Position numbers and translations under genes: made by a program. This document shows, piece after piece, positions 18,148 through 27,847 of a stretch of 64,000 nt of DNA. The DNA is from Calothrix anomala FACHB-343 (GTDB lineage: Bacteria; Cyanobacteriota; Cyanobacteriia; Cyanobacteriales; Nostocaceae). Numbering within the stretch: position 1 is the stretch's first letter; every line of letters begins with the position of its first letter. The notes beneath the pieces were generated by a model. That model did no database searches, was not told the DNA's origin, and was given only the letters and a program-made list of their open reading frames with translations. Location of the stretch: contig NZ_JACJQG010000002.1 of the NCBI RefSeq assembly GCF_014696435.1, positions 168,994-232,993 of the forward strand, in the 5' to 3' direction.

Positions 18148-20064
18148 CTATTCATTATTTGAAGAACATAGAGACTGCAATCCTGGGGGAAGTTGGCGAC
18201 ACATTTGTTGGAATGATTGGGGCTGAAGTTGCCACCACAGTAATAATCCTAATGTTGTGCTACCCAAAACTATCAATAATGCCCCAATGATGACTAAAGA
18301 TTTACGTCGCCTTGGTTGTTGAACTGGGGTTAGTTCTGGTTCTGGAGTAATATCCAAATCGATGAGTACGGGCGAACTTTCCTCTAAAGAGTAGTCTTCT
18401 GGCGTTTCTATTTCAATAATTTCTACTTGAGGCTGTGCATAAGTTAAAGAAACGTAGTATTCGCGGGATACGTTGCACAGAGTCATAACTATTGATGTAT
18501 TATCATAGCCATTTTTCTGATTGGCAAACTTAATCCAACGCTGTACGGCGTCTTCGATATCTAGTTGCTTGTTCAGCACTTTTAAGGCAAAACTTCGCCA
18601 TGATTGTTCAACCCAGTCATGGTCACTTAAGCCATCAGAACACAACAATAATATGCCATCTTCCTCTAATATAAACCGCTTGATTTGCACCCGCAGAGCG
18701 TCTGCATCTCTGGTTCCCAAGGCTTGAGTTAGGGCGGTTGCATCCGATCGCATTAAGGCTTGACGATAAAAATTGCGGGCGTGACGCACTTCTCGCGCGG
18801 CAACATCATCATCTACTGTGAGTAATTGACAGTAATTTGGTGTAATCCAATAAGCACGGCTATTCCCCACACTAGCTAAGTAAAGTTCATGGGTAGTTGC
18901 CGATCCTTTAGCTGATTTGGCGGGGATTCTTTGGGGTATTTGTAACGCCATTACCAAGGTTGTCGCCATACGTTCTCTACCTTGGCGATTTTCGGCGTCG
19001 TTACTGGCACAAATGACGTTATTTACTACCCGCAAGCTAGCTTCTAGTTGATCTATCCACAAATCGGGGGTAGTTAGTTCAGTTTGTGTGGTTAACTCGG
19101 AAAATAAGGCACGAACCTGCAATTTTATTGACTGTACTGCTAATTGACTGGCTACTTCACCGCCTTGATGTCCGCCAATACCATCACAAACAATTGATAA
19201 ATGGGGGATTAATGGATCTTTGAGATCGTCAGAATTCGCTGGAAAGCAAGCATCTTCATTGCGCGTCATGACGATTCCCGCATCGGTTGCGCCTGCTAGT
19301 TCCAAATTTAATGGTAATTCTGCGGCAGATGAGAGTAATAAGGTGTTGAGTTGATTAGCGATTGTTTCAAACTCAACTTCTGGGGTAAACATCTGCTTGA
19401 CGATATTTTGTAAACCTGAAGCGATCGCAGTTTTAGCAGAACTGAGTAAAGGTTGCCAAGATTCACCCAAATCTTTTAAACTCAGGCTTTGTGTAGTCTG
19501 GTGTAGTTCCAAAAGCCGCACGCACCAACCTTGTACCCGCAGGTTGTTAGACATGAGTAAACTGCTGGCTACACCTTGTTCTAATAAAGGTTGCCAAAGT
19601 TGGAGAATTTGCCATAGCCAGTAAACTTGTCTAACCGCCGTGGATTGTTCCCAAGCATTTGCGATCGCTGGATAAAGCTTACCATTCTCGGCTATGGGAA
19701 CGTTTTCTAGCAATAAAATCTCATCCCCATTACCCTCAGCCGCGCGTACATAACCGTAAGCTTGGGGCAAGTGCGATCGCTCATAATATAATCGGAGATA
19801 AGGAATCACAGCCTGTGGTAATTCTGTGGGAATCTCTGGTAGTAGCCCTGGTTGTGTATCTAACCAAATTTGATGAGTAATTACCTCATATCTATTTGCT
19901 ACAGTTGTACCAGGGGCAATTTTTGCGGCTGATGCACCAGTAGCCCACAGATAGCGATGCACTAAGGCTGTTTGGCAATTAGCACAAACACGATTATTCA
20001 AAGGATTAACCGGGTTTGTACAGTCTGGATTGATGCAATAAACGATCCGTTCGGTAGTAATCAT
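18148..20064 (-). CDS. PP2C-type protein phosphatase with N-terminal zinc ribbon and C-terminal membrane helix
   Basis: 638 residues. A four-Cys zinc ribbon opens the protein (CINPDC ... CANC, about residues 10-32), a feature also seen in cyanobacterial Ser/Thr kinases. A poorly conserved middle (about 50-250) may be a degenerate kinase-like domain. The PP2C core (about 255-515) shows TDAGIVMTRNEDA, VCDGIGGHQGGEVAS, ASVGNSRAYWI and LLLCSDGLSDHDWV with the metal-binding Asp residues in place. One hydrophobic helix (about 590-612) then anchors the protein. It is expected to dephosphorylate Ser/Thr proteins, possibly opposing zinc-ribbon kinases. No kinase gene is adjacent. Confidence 0.85.
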   Translation of the reverse strand: MITTERIVYCINPDCTNPVNPLNNRVCANCQTALVHRYLWATGASAAKIAPGTTVANRYEVITHQIWLDTQPGLLPEIPTELPQAVIPYLRLYYERSHLPQAYGYVRAAEGNGDEILLLENVPIAENGKLYPAIANAWEQSTAVRQVYWLWQILQLWQPLLEQGVASSLLMSNNLRVQGWCVRLLELHQTTQSLSLKDLGESWQPLLSSAKTAIASGLQNIVKQMFTPEVEFETIANQLNTLLLSSAAELPLNLELAGATDAGIVMTRNEDACFPANSDDLKDPLIPHLSIVCDGIGGHQGGEVASQLAVQSIKLQVRALFSELTTQTELTTPDLWIDQLEASLRVVNNVICASNDAENRQGRERMATTLVMALQIPQRIPAKSAKGSATTHELYLASVGNSRAYWITPNYCQLLTVDDDVAAREVRHARNFYRQALMRSDATALTQALGTRDADALRVQIKRFILEEDGILLLCSDGLSDHDWVEQSWRSFALKVLNKQLDIEDAVQRWIKFANQKNGYDNTSIVMTLCNVSREYYVSLTYAQPQVEIIEIETPEDYSLEESSPVLIDLDITPEPELTPVQQPRRRKSLVIIGALLIVLGSTTLGLLLWWQLQPQSFQQMCRQLPPGLQSLCSSNNE

Positions 20065-20286
20065 AAACTCATTAATTTCATCACATTAATTTCGATTAAA
20101 TATACCTGGCAAATACTCGAAGGCTAGAATAGACTGTTTCTGTGTACCCTTGGCTACAACTTGTTACTGAAATTCATCAAAATTGATGGTTAAAATACCA
20201 TATTTAGCTTTCCGTAAACACTAAGCCAGAGGGTGGATCTAGTAAGAGAAAGAGATTTACATAAATGTAGTGTCTAGGATGGCGCT

Positions 20287-20721
20287 ATGCCAAGTTATAC
20301 CGTAATCTGGCTCTTAGCAGGATCAGTTTTGTGTTTAATGGAACTGTTCTTACCGTCTGCTTTTGTCGCTTTCATGATGGGAATTAGCGCCTTTATCGTG
20401 GCGCTACTGTCTCGGTTTGTTTTAAGTAGTGTGTGGCTGCAAGTTTTCGCTTGGCTGTTTTTGTCTACATTACTAGTTTTCGGTTCCCGCCGATTTGTGC
20501 AACCGCGACGACGCAACACAAAAATCCAAAATGCAATTACAGCTGAAACTTTAACAGAAATTCCGGCAGGAAAAACAGGGCGAGTATTATACGAAGGAAA
20601 TTCTTGGCAAGCAAGATGTGATGATGACAAACTCAGCATCTCATCCCATCAAAGAGTTTATGTCGTTCGTAGAGAAGGCACAACCTTAATTGTGATGCCG
20701 GAAAATTTGTTGCATTCATAA
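20287..20721 (+). CDS. NfeD family membrane protein
   Basis: 144 residues. Two or three N-terminal helices (about 7-24, 26-50 and 52-66) are followed by a soluble beta domain (about 85-140) containing GKTGRVLYEGNSWQARC and RVYVVRREGTTLIV, the OB-fold pattern of NfeD. This short class lacks the ClpP-like protease domain. NfeD genes usually accompany a stomatin/SPFH gene, and here a paraslipin follows on the same strand 206 bp downstream, the gap being filled with repeats. The pair is thought to organise membrane microdomains. Confidence 0.85.
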   Translation: MPSYTVIWLLAGSVLCLMELFLPSAFVAFMMGISAFIVALLSRFVLSSVWLQVFAWLFLSTLLVFGSRRFVQPRRRNTKIQNAITAETLTEIPAGKTGRVLYEGNSWQARCDDDKLSISSHQRVYVVRREGTTLIVMPENLLHS

Positions 20722-20725
20722 GTAT

Positions 20726-20800
20726 GGGGCATTGGGCATTGGGCATGGGGCATGGGGCATAGAAACAATTTTGGATTTTGGATTTTGGATTTTGGATTAG
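20726..20800. repeat. Heptamer repeats TTGGGCA/TGGGGCA followed by GATTTTG
   Basis: Two abutting arrays of different heptamers (TTGGGCA type, then four GATTTTG-type units) within the nfeD-paraslipin gap. Confidence 0.85.
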
Positions 20801-20927
20801 AATGCAACATCGCAAATCTGTGTTGAAGCCTTATCTCCGAATTGTCGCAAAATCTAAAATTTCTTGTCCTATATGCTCCTGTACCCATCTCTAATTATTT
20901 CAATATTAAAAAGTTAGGAGAATTACA

Positions 20928-21905
20928 ATGCAAGAATTCTTGTTGCTCGTATTTTTGGCACTTGGTGGTTCTGCTTTAGCTGGTTCGGTGAGGGTGATTA
21001 ATCAAGGCGATGAGGCTTTGGTGGAACGATTGGGTAGCTATAACAAAAAGCTAGAACCAGGGCTGAATATAGTAACCCCTTTTCTAGATAAAATTGTCTA
21101 TAAACAAACGATTCGGGAAAAAGTTTTAGATATTCCGCCACAACAATGTATTACCCGTGATAACGTTTCTATCACTGTGGATGCTGTAGTTTACTGGCGG
21201 ATAATGGATATGGAGAAAGCTTATTACAAAGTAGAAAATCTCCAATCAGCAATGGTGAATTTAGTACTAACTCAAATCCGCTCGGAAATGGGACAATTAG
21301 AGTTAGATGAAACCTTTACTGCTCGTTCCCAAATTAATGAGATTCTTTTGCGGGATTTGGATATTGCTACCGATCCTTGGGGTGTGAAAGTCACACGGGT
21401 AGAACTGCGAGATTTGATTCCATCAAAAGCAGTACAGGAATCGATGGAATTACAGATGTCAGCAGAACGGAAAAAAAGAGCATCTATTTTAACCTCAGAA
21501 GGCGATCGCGAATCAGCAGTAAATAGCGCCAGAGGTAAAGCCGAAGCCCAAGTTCTCGACGCAGAAGCCCGTCAAAAATCGGTGATTTTGCAAGCTGAAG
21601 CTGAACAAAAAGCAATTGTTTTGAAAGCACAAGCCGAACGTCAGCAGCAAGTTCTCAAAGCCCAAGCGATCGCTGAATCTGCAGACATTATTGCCCAAAA
21701 AATTAAAACCAACCCCGAAGCCCAAAAAGCCTTAGAAGTTCTATTTGCCTTGGGTTATTTAGATATGGGCACAACAATTGGTAAAAGCGATAGCAGCAAA
21801 GTTATGTTTATCGATCCCCGCACTATTCCTGCCACTCTAGAAGGCATCAAATCTATTGTTGCAGATGGACAGGAGATACCAGGGGTAAATAATCATCGCG
21901 GTTAG
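20928..21905 (+). CDS. SPFH/Band 7 protein (stomatin/paraslipin, QmcA-like)
   Basis: 325 residues. A short N-terminal hydrophobic segment (about 3-18) precedes the Band 7 domain: [52 protein letters not shown] and [14 protein letters not shown] long charged coiled coil follows (about 180-250, Ala/Glu/Gln rich). This is the paraslipin branch of stomatins, which form large oligomeric rings on the membrane. An upstream Shine-Dalgarno-like AGGAG sits 8 bases before the ATG. The NfeD partner lies just upstream. Confidence 0.9.
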   Translation: MQEFLLLVFLALGGSALAGSVRVINQGDEALVERLGSYNKKLEPGLNIVTPFLDKIVYKQTIREKVLDIPPQQCITRDNVSITVDAVVYWRIMDMEKAYYKVENLQSAMVNLVLTQIRSEMGQLELDETFTARSQINEILLRDLDIATDPWGVKVTRVELRDLIPSKAVQESMELQMSAERKKRASILTSEGDRESAVNSARGKAEAQVLDAEARQKSVILQAEAEQKAIVLKAQAERQQQVLKAQAIAESADIIAQKIKTNPEAQKALEVLFALGYLDMGTTIGKSDSSKVMFIDPRTIPATLEGIKSIVADGQEIPGVNNHRG

Positions 21906-21912
21906 TCGAAAA

Positions 21913-21986
21913 CAATTGTAGAGACGCGATTAATCGCGTCTCTGCCTCTGCCCAACACCCAATGCCCCATGCCCCATGCCCAATTA
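21913..21986. repeat. Palindrome D plus TGCCCCA-type heptamers
   Basis: CAATTGTAGAGACGCGATTA and ATCGCGTCTCT (21913-21943) are followed by heptamers ending one base before the stop codon of the convergent barrel gene. Confidence 0.85.
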
Positions 21987-23819
21987 TCAAATCCCCCAAT
22001 TAATACTGAAACCAAAGTTAGTACCGTCAGGTTCTGCGGTTAGAGTTCCTAAGCCACTTTGCCCGATTGCATTACCTGCAAATAAATCTAAGCCAAAGCC
22101 AGAACCAGGTAAAAAGCGCAAGCCTGTACTCCAAGTACTTCTTTTGCCATCGAAAACGGGGGTATATTCGCCAATCAATTGCAAATTATCCCCGATGGCT
22201 TGGTTAACTCCTATACCGAAGCCTATACGCTGTGTGTCTCCAAAAAGTGCTGCTTTAGGATTAATTGATAAGGCTGTTTGGGAATTGATTTGATAAGCTA
22301 TTGGTAATTCTACGTACAAAGTCCCGTTGATACCACCTCCTTGCAACTCTGTTTCACTGATGCCGGCTAGCTTCAGACTGAGGGTAAGCCCATCGCCTCG
22401 GATTTGATCGAAGAACTTAAGTTTCATTGCACCCCCAATTTTCACTCCCGGCCCGGATATATCTTCTTCAGAAAAGCGATCGCTTGACGCAAATTGATTT
22501 ACAGTCAGTTCTAGTTGTGAATCATCGGTTAAACCATAAGCTAGAGCAAAACTAGAACTACCACCTGTACCCAACCCTCCTCTAAATTGGAAATGTCCGC
22601 TTGGTAGAGTGTTAGCACTGGAAAGTGTCAACCCATCAAATAGTAAAGAGCGTTGCCTATAGCCGGCGAAGCCATCGCGATCGGAAAGCAATATTGGGGG
22701 ATTATTAGTAAAATTAGCTGCATACCCTTGTCCAAAATCAATCGCGTGTTTGAAGCGAACTCCTAATAATAAATCTTCGCCATCAGGAATAAAGCTTAAC
22801 AAGCCTGTAGTCGGTGTTGCGCCATAACTGTTAGTAGCATAAACCTCTGCTCCCATTCTGGGATTGAGAGCGTAATCTATCCCAACAGTCCAGAGTAATT
22901 TGCTGGTAATCGAACGATTTTTAGCAATAAAAGTATTACCTCCAGGCCCCAAAGGAGTTTGAATATTTGCAAATAAATTTACTCGTTTAGATGTTTGCCA
23001 ACTAAACCCCGTACCAATATTAAAAAATGTCCCAAAAAAATCTCCTCCAGCAACTTTTTCGGGAAATAAAACTACTCCTGGTGTGAGGTGTAATTGCAAA
23101 GTAGGTGAAGCTTTATAAGTAATTGGTAACTGCAAAGCGCCAACTGGTCTGGCAACAAAAAAGGGTTGATTGGGACTATTATTAAAAACTCCAGTATTTG
23201 ACGATATATGTAACAACTGAACTGTACCTGCAACACCTACAGCCCAATGATTATCTCTCACAAGTTGATATTTTAATTTAGTCCCATAACTGACAGTAGT
23301 AAAGTAAGGGCATTCACTTCTAACTGGACATTTAAGATAATCATCAAAAATATCGCCTGTAAAACCTATTTGTAAGTTATCTGTAATTCCCCAATCAATA
23401 TTTAGCTGATAGGTTTGTAAACCTGTACCTGAAATAGAATTATCTGTTGGTAGAACTTGTAAAAAACCGCCTTCTATCTGAACATCACCCTGTCGCAATT
23501 GGTTACCAGTTTCCAAGTTATGCAATTGAGTTGGCGGTGCTTGTAATGGGGAAAGTCTTACTTTTGTTGGTAAAATTTCGCTGAAATCGCCATCAAGCGC
23601 CCGCTTTTGTAGAAGTTCCTCTAATGTTTTTTCTGGAACAGTCAGGAGTAATTCAGACTGCAAATCTTTTGCTTGATTACTAACAGGCGATCGCGTTTGG
23701 GAAAGTTCTTCTGTAGTAACTTCTCTTAAAGAAACAGAATATACCACCTCAGAGGCATAACTTAAACTACCAAAAGATAGATAAAGCAAACCACAAGCAA
23801 GAATTTTAATTTTATGCAT
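21987..23819 (-). CDS. Secreted outer-membrane beta-barrel-like protein, function unknown
   Basis: 610 residues. The N-terminus is a clear signal peptide (KIKILACGLLYLSFGSLSYA, cleavage near residue 22). A polar linker to about residue 110 contains VSNQAKDLQSELLLTVPEKT. The remainder alternates polar and hydrophobic residues with many Gly, Asn and aromatics (for example LQLHLTPGVVLF, VNLFANIQTPLGPGGN, FGFSINWGI), and the last residues end in an aromatic-rich strand, as in outer-membrane barrels. I do not recognise the family. It is upstream of zur on the same strand order (zur starts at 24456), so zinc-linked control is conceivable but not shown. Confidence 0.6.
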   Translation of the reverse strand: MHKIKILACGLLYLSFGSLSYASEVVYSVSLREVTTEELSQTRSPVSNQAKDLQSELLLTVPEKTLEELLQKRALDGDFSEILPTKVRLSPLQAPPTQLHNLETGNQLRQGDVQIEGGFLQVLPTDNSISGTGLQTYQLNIDWGITDNLQIGFTGDIFDDYLKCPVRSECPYFTTVSYGTKLKYQLVRDNHWAVGVAGTVQLLHISSNTGVFNNSPNQPFFVARPVGALQLPITYKASPTLQLHLTPGVVLFPEKVAGGDFFGTFFNIGTGFSWQTSKRVNLFANIQTPLGPGGNTFIAKNRSITSKLLWTVGIDYALNPRMGAEVYATNSYGATPTTGLLSFIPDGEDLLLGVRFKHAIDFGQGYAANFTNNPPILLSDRDGFAGYRQRSLLFDGLTLSSANTLPSGHFQFRGGLGTGGSSSFALAYGLTDDSQLELTVNQFASSDRFSEEDISGPGVKIGGAMKLKFFDQIRGDGLTLSLKLAGISETELQGGGINGTLYVELPIAYQINSQTALSINPKAALFGDTQRIGFGIGVNQAIGDNLQLIGEYTPVFDGKRSTWSTGLRFLPGSGFGLDLFAGNAIGQSGLGTLTAEPDGTNFGFSINWGI

Positions 23820-24022
23820 ATTTATTCTGAGGCGATCGCTCTAATTCCAGATGAAAAACAGTATAAAAAAAATCCCATTTTCTTGCTTTCGCCATTAAAA
23901 AAGCTGACAGCGAAATTTATCGTCGTCAGCGTATTAATCAATACAATCAAGTTATTACCAGGCTTGTTATTTTTCTAATTTCTCCTGTCCCATTTCCATT
24001 TATAAAACAGGAATACAAATAA

Positions 24023-24054
24023 CAATTGTACAGACGCGATTCATCGCGTCTCTA
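24023..24054. repeat. Palindrome D overlapping the zur stop codon
   Basis: CAATTGTACAGACGCGATTC and ATCGCGTCTCTA. The final CTA is the complement of the TAG stop codon of the Fur-family gene, so the repeat supplies the stop codon. Confidence 0.8.
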
Positions 24055-24456
24055 ATGACCAATCTGCGCCGCTTGCTCACTTTGACACTGGTCACACAAT
24101 CCGAAAAACTCCAGAGTATGGTAAAAAATTTTAAACTTATGATTAGCTTCTAACTTATCTTCTAAGTCATGTACTGGACATTGATTAATGGGAATTGAGA
24201 TACCACATTGCAAACAGGTGAGGTGATGTTTATCTTGTTGCGCTAGACTATATAAGGCTTCACCATTAGCTAAAGTCCGTACTTGTACCATTCCTTCTAG
24301 TTTTAAGGCTTCTAAGGAGCGGTAAACTGTTGCTAATCCCATACTTTGATTAAGGTTACGTAATTCCACGTATATATCTTGTGCGGAAATTCCTTGCTTG
24401 ATGGTTTTCAACAGATTTAGAATTCTCTCCTGACTGCGGGTGCGTATAGCTCTCAT
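24052..24456 (-). CDS. zur: Fur family regulator, most likely Zur (FurB)
   Basis: 134 residues. A winged helix with GLATVYRSLEALKLEG (the Fur DNA-recognition helix) is followed by the dimerisation domain: HHLTCLQCG and the second pair CDQC, the structural zinc site, plus His/Glu ligands such as HTLEFFG. Overall wording (MRAIRTRSQERILNLLK at the start) matches my memory of the Nostoc/Anabaena zinc regulator FurB/Zur better than that of FurA or PerR; this is from memory, not a search. It would repress zinc uptake genes when zinc is plentiful. The stop codon lies in a repeat, so the last residues may vary between strains. Confidence 0.8.
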   Translation of the reverse strand: MRAIRTRSQERILNLLKTIKQGISAQDIYVELRNLNQSMGLATVYRSLEALKLEGMVQVRTLANGEALYSLAQQDKHHLTCLQCGISIPINQCPVHDLEDKLEANHKFKIFYHTLEFFGLCDQCQSEQAAQIGH

Positions 24457-24601
24457 AAATAATTTTTTTAATTTAGCGCTTGAGTTGAAGCTCTCATATA
24501 GACTCGCTGAATGAATTAACTATAATCGCTTCATAATCTTATTTTTACTCAGTTGGAACAGAAAGTTATAGTATAGCGATCGCAGCATTTAGCGATCGCC
24601 C

Positions 24602-24880
24602 ATGCAAAGGAAGTATTTAGCCAAAATTTTCGTGACACTCCGTCCTTCTGTTTTAGACCCAGCTGGTGTAGCTGTGCAATCTGGTCTCAAGCAACTAGGA
24701 TACGACAACGTAGAGCAAGTACGGATTGGAAAGTACATTGAATTGACAATTACCTCAACCCAAGAAGCCAAAGCCCGTCAAGACTTGGATCGCATCTGCG
24801 ACCAAATGCTAGCCAATCCAGTCATCGAAAATTATCGTTTTGAACTAATCGAAGTCGAAACACAGACAGGCGTGTTTTAG
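24602..24880 (+). CDS. purS: Phosphoribosylformylglycinamidine synthase subunit PurS
   Basis: 92 residues with the PurS landmarks KIFVTLRPSVLDPAGVAVQ and LGYDNVEQVRIGKYIEL. PurS dimers bridge PurL and PurQ in the ammonia-channelling complex that makes FGAM during purine synthesis. purQ follows 122 bp downstream, separated by repeat DNA, so the two are probably still co-transcribed. It is divergent from zur, with about 145 bp between the start codons. Confidence 0.93.
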   Translation: MQRKYLAKIFVTLRPSVLDPAGVAVQSGLKQLGYDNVEQVRIGKYIELTITSTQEAKARQDLDRICDQMLANPVIENYRFELIEVETQTGVF

Positions 24881-24918
24881 GGACAAGGAGGACAAGGAGG
24901 ACAAAGGGGATGAATGAA

Positions 24919-25008
24919 AATTGTACAGACGCGATTAATCGCGTCTCTAACAAATGACCAATGACTAATGACCATTGACCATTGACCATTGACCATTGAC
25001 AAATGACA
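24919..25008. repeat. Palindrome D and heptamer array running into the purQ start codon
   Basis: A D palindrome (24919-24949) is followed by TGACCAA, TGACTAA, then four TGACCAT units and TGACAAA. The array includes the purQ ATG at 25003, so the start codon and second codon (ATG ACA) are themselves in repeat phase. Confidence 0.9.
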
Positions 25009-25680
25009 AAATTTGGTGTAATTGTTTTTCCCGGTTCTAATTGCGATCGCGATGTTGCCTATGTAACCAGAGACGTACTTGGGCAACCAACTCGCATGGT
25101 ATGGCATCAAGAGACTGATATTGCTGATTTAGATGTGATTGTCATCCCTGGTGGTTTTAGTTACGGGGATTATTTACGTTGTGGTGCGATCGCCCGTTTT
25201 TCGCCAGTTATGCAGCAAGTTGTAGAACATGCCCAAAAGGGTAAGTTTGTTTTGGGGATTTGCAATGGTTTTCAAGTCTTAACAGAAGCAGGCTTGTTAC
25301 CAGGAATTCTCACGAGAAATCAGGATTTACATTTTATTTGCGATCGCCTGCCGTTAAAAGTTGAGCGTACCGATTTACCTTGGACGCAAGGCTACGCAGC
25401 TGGTGAGATTATTACCATACCAGTGGCCCACGGCGAAGGTCGATATTATGCAGATAAAGCCACACTGGCAGAATTAGAAGATAACGGGCAAGTAGTATTC
25501 CGTTACGCAGGTGAAAATCCCAACGGTTCCTTAAATAGCATCGCAGGGATTTGTAACCGCCAAGGCAACGTTTTAGGCATGATGCCCCATCCTGAAAGAG
25601 CATCTGACCCAATTTTAGGCGGTGAAGATGGTTTGCGGATGTTTCAAGGCTTATTAAATAAAGTCGCTGCGATCGCCTAG
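25003..25680 (+). CDS. purQ: Phosphoribosylformylglycinamidine synthase subunit PurQ (glutaminase)
   Basis: 225 residues, a class I glutamine amidotransferase: [11 protein letters not shown] at the start, [18 protein letters not shown], nucleophile Cys in [10 protein letters not shown], and the His-Glu pair in MMPHPER. It releases ammonia from glutamine for PurL, with PurS. The ATG and codon 2 lie inside a heptamer repeat array, and the bases before it (GACCATTGACAA) contain no Shine-Dalgarno sequence, so initiation signals are unusual. The alternative of a downstream start would remove the conserved N-terminal strand and is rejected. Confidence 0.95.
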   Translation: MTKFGVIVFPGSNCDRDVAYVTRDVLGQPTRMVWHQETDIADLDVIVIPGGFSYGDYLRCGAIARFSPVMQQVVEHAQKGKFVLGICNGFQVLTEAGLLPGILTRNQDLHFICDRLPLKVERTDLPWTQGYAAGEIITIPVAHGEGRYYADKATLAELEDNGQVVFRYAGENPNGSLNSIAGICNRQGNVLGMMPHPERASDPILGGEDGLRMFQGLLNKVAAIA

Positions 25681-25820
25681 TCATTTTTCTATAAACTTTT
25701 GTTAAGTTCGTAGTAATCACTTTAGTGCCTCAAAATCGAGGATTAAAGTCCTGACTACGGACTTATTTTGTTACATAAATAACAAATGACCATTGACCAT
25801 TGAATATTGACTCATAAAAA

Positions 25821-26072
25821 ATGCCTAAAAAACAGAAATTTCCTTACCTCCTGGGTTCTAAATGGACAGCCCAGCAAAAAGTAGATGGTTGGCGACATTT
25901 CCAAGTTGTCAATCGCAAAAATCAAGGTAATTGGGTTTACGCCGAAATGGTTGCAGCTTGCGATCCAAAAGTTCGCTTCTGGCTCAACGCCAAATTATTA
26001 CAAGATAACTCCCAATGGCAAGCGGGCTGGCAACCACTCAAAGAAATCGCACAACTCGAAGACTTAGCGTAA
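25821..26072 (+). CDS. Trp-rich small protein (TIGR02450 type)
   Basis: 83 residues with seven Trp: LGSKWTAQQKVDGWRHFQVV, GNWVYAEMVAACD, VRFWLNAK, QWQAGWQPL. This matches the small Trp-rich family TIGR02450, conserved in cyanobacteria and some proteobacteria. To my knowledge its function is undetermined. It lies alone between repeat blocks. Confidence 0.8.
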   Translation: MPKKQKFPYLLGSKWTAQQKVDGWRHFQVVNRKNQGNWVYAEMVAACDPKVRFWLNAKLLQDNSQWQAGWQPLKEIAQLEDLA

Positions 26073-26091
26073 GAGCTAGGGGACAAGAGAG

Positions 26092-26162
26092 ACAATTGTA
26101 CAGACGCGATTAATCGCGTCTCTGCCCAATGCCCAATGCCCAATGCCCCATGCCCCATGCCC
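26092..26162. repeat. Palindrome D plus TGCCCAA/TGCCCCA heptamers
   Basis: D stem at 26092-26124 followed by heptamers. The same D-then-heptamer order occurs at 21913 and 24919. Confidence 0.85.
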
Positions 26163-26271
26163 AATACCCACTCACTCAAAATTTAATAATTTGTTGCATA
26201 TAAAAAGCACTTTTACCAAAAATTCCGCGATCGCGATCGCATAACTTGAAAGATTTTTCTCAATAAATCAA

Positions 26272-26321
26272 GCCCGCCTGCTTATGCTGTAACTATTTCA
26301 GCCTAAATAGGCGGGCGTTTT
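26272..26321 (+). terminator. Probable terminator after the Trp-rich gene
   Basis: Perfect 8-bp stem GCCCGCCT / AGGCGGGC with a 29-nt loop that itself contains weak pairing, followed by GTTTTA. The T-tract is weak. Confidence 0.6.
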
Positions 26322-26949
26322 ATCTCTATTTTCAGGTTTCTTCTCTTGCCGAGGTTGCTGGCGAAAATCTCACCTACTATATATATATCTAGGCTTAAGC
26401 GCTATCAAAACAGAATTGAGAACTATCACAATCAATGTAATCTGGGAAAAATATCGTATTTTCTAGCCATAGTCATCATAAATACCTAAATAAGCTTGCT
26501 TTACTATTAATTGCATCTTCAGAGCCTTGCTAAAGCAAATAAATAATCTTTCTGACTTGTATATCTACCAGAACAACGGAAGCAGGGATCTCTTGATATT
26601 GACTTTGAGATAGTCAGATGAGCATCATCCAAACTCATCAAAACTATTGACAAAACTGAATTTAATATTTTTGTGTATTGTAACTCTTTTTATTTTTTAA
26701 ATTTACAAAATAGATAATTTGAGATTTTGAAGACTTTTTGGAATTTTTTAAGGTTTTTTAAATATAAAAATGTATTTTTAAACTCTTATAATTCAATTAG
26801 CACCATTTTGCATATTTAACGACCCTTTATTTTCCGTTGAATTTGGACAATAATGACAAACACAAGACCTCACGCATCGCCATCTCCGGCTAGGTGAAGG
26901 TAAATGTTTCAGCTAAAAGTTTGACAATAAACTATAAGAGGCAAAAGCA
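26322..26949. other. Long AT-rich leader/promoter region of chlL
   Basis: Over 600 bp without a credible reading frame, containing a TATATATATA stretch near 26379 and long A/T tracts. I see no repeat family or RNA signature. It probably holds the chlL promoter and a long 5' leader. Confidence 0.5.
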
Positions 26950-27816
26950 GTGAAACTAGCAGTTTATGGAAAAGGTGGAATCGGCAAATCCACAACAAGC
27001 TGTAACATCTCAGTCGCCCTAGCAAAACGCGGCAAGAAAGTGTTGCAAATTGGCTGCGATCCTAAACATGACAGTACCTTTACCCTCACAGGCTTTTTAA
27101 TTCCCACAATTATTGATACCCTACAAGAAAAGGATTACCACTACGAAGACGTTTGGCCAGAAGACGTAATATATAAAGGATATGGTGGCGTTGATTGTGT
27201 TGAGGCTGGTGGCCCGCCTGCTGGTGCAGGATGTGGTGGTTACGTAGTTGGCGAGACCGTGAAATTACTGAAAGAACTCAACGCCTTTGATGAGTACGAT
27301 GTAATTCTGTTTGATGTATTAGGTGACGTTGTTTGCGGCGGTTTTGCAGCACCACTCAACTATGCTGATTACTGCATGATTGTCACAGATAACGGTTTTG
27401 ATGCTTTATTTGCTGCCAATCGCATTGCTGCATCAGTCAGGGAAAAAGCCAGAACTCACCCATTACGCCTAGCAGGTTTAATTGGTAATCGCACCTCCAA
27501 GCGCGATTTGATTGAGAAATATGTAGAAGCAGTGCCAATGCCAGTTTTAGAAGTTCTACCTTTAATTGAAGATATTCGGGTGTCGCGAGTTAAGGGTAAG
27601 ACTTTATTTGAAATGGCAGAATCCGACCCATCCTTAAACTACGTTTGCGATTATTATCTCAATATTGCCGACCAAATTTTGGCGCGACCAGAAGGAGTTG
27701 TGCCTAACGATGCTCAAGATAGAGAATTGTTCTCTTTGTTATCCGATTTTTATTTAAATCCGAGTAAACCCCAGGTACGTAATCCGGAAGAGGAATTAGA
27801 CTTGATGATTGTATAA
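26950..27816 (+). CDS. chlL: Light-independent protochlorophyllide reductase, iron-sulfur ATP-binding protein ChlL
   Basis: 288 residues, NifH-like. The start is a GTG giving [19 protein letters not shown] with the P-loop; the two cluster ligands are Cys95 (AGAGCGGY) and Cys129 (GDVVCGGF), bridging the dimer's 4Fe-4S cluster. Switch regions are CDPKHDST and DVLGDV. ChlL delivers electrons with ATP hydrolysis to the ChlN-ChlB component, which reduces protochlorophyllide in the dark. chlN lies 0.9 kb downstream with a DUF5331 gene between; chlB is not in this window. The upstream leader is long. Confidence 0.97.
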   Translation: MKLAVYGKGGIGKSTTSCNISVALAKRGKKVLQIGCDPKHDSTFTLTGFLIPTIIDTLQEKDYHYEDVWPEDVIYKGYGGVDCVEAGGPPAGAGCGGYVVGETVKLLKELNAFDEYDVILFDVLGDVVCGGFAAPLNYADYCMIVTDNGFDALFAANRIAASVREKARTHPLRLAGLIGNRTSKRDLIEKYVEAVPMPVLEVLPLIEDIRVSRVKGKTLFEMAESDPSLNYVCDYYLNIADQILARPEGVVPNDAQDRELFSLLSDFYLNPSKPQVRNPEEELDLMIV

Positions 27817-27847
27817 ATCATCAAAATCTCAGGATGGGGAAAATCTC

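Noticed and set aside
17807-18290. Several short frames in the repeat block before the phosphatase gene
   Set aside because: Composed of heptamer and palindrome translations, mutually overlapping.
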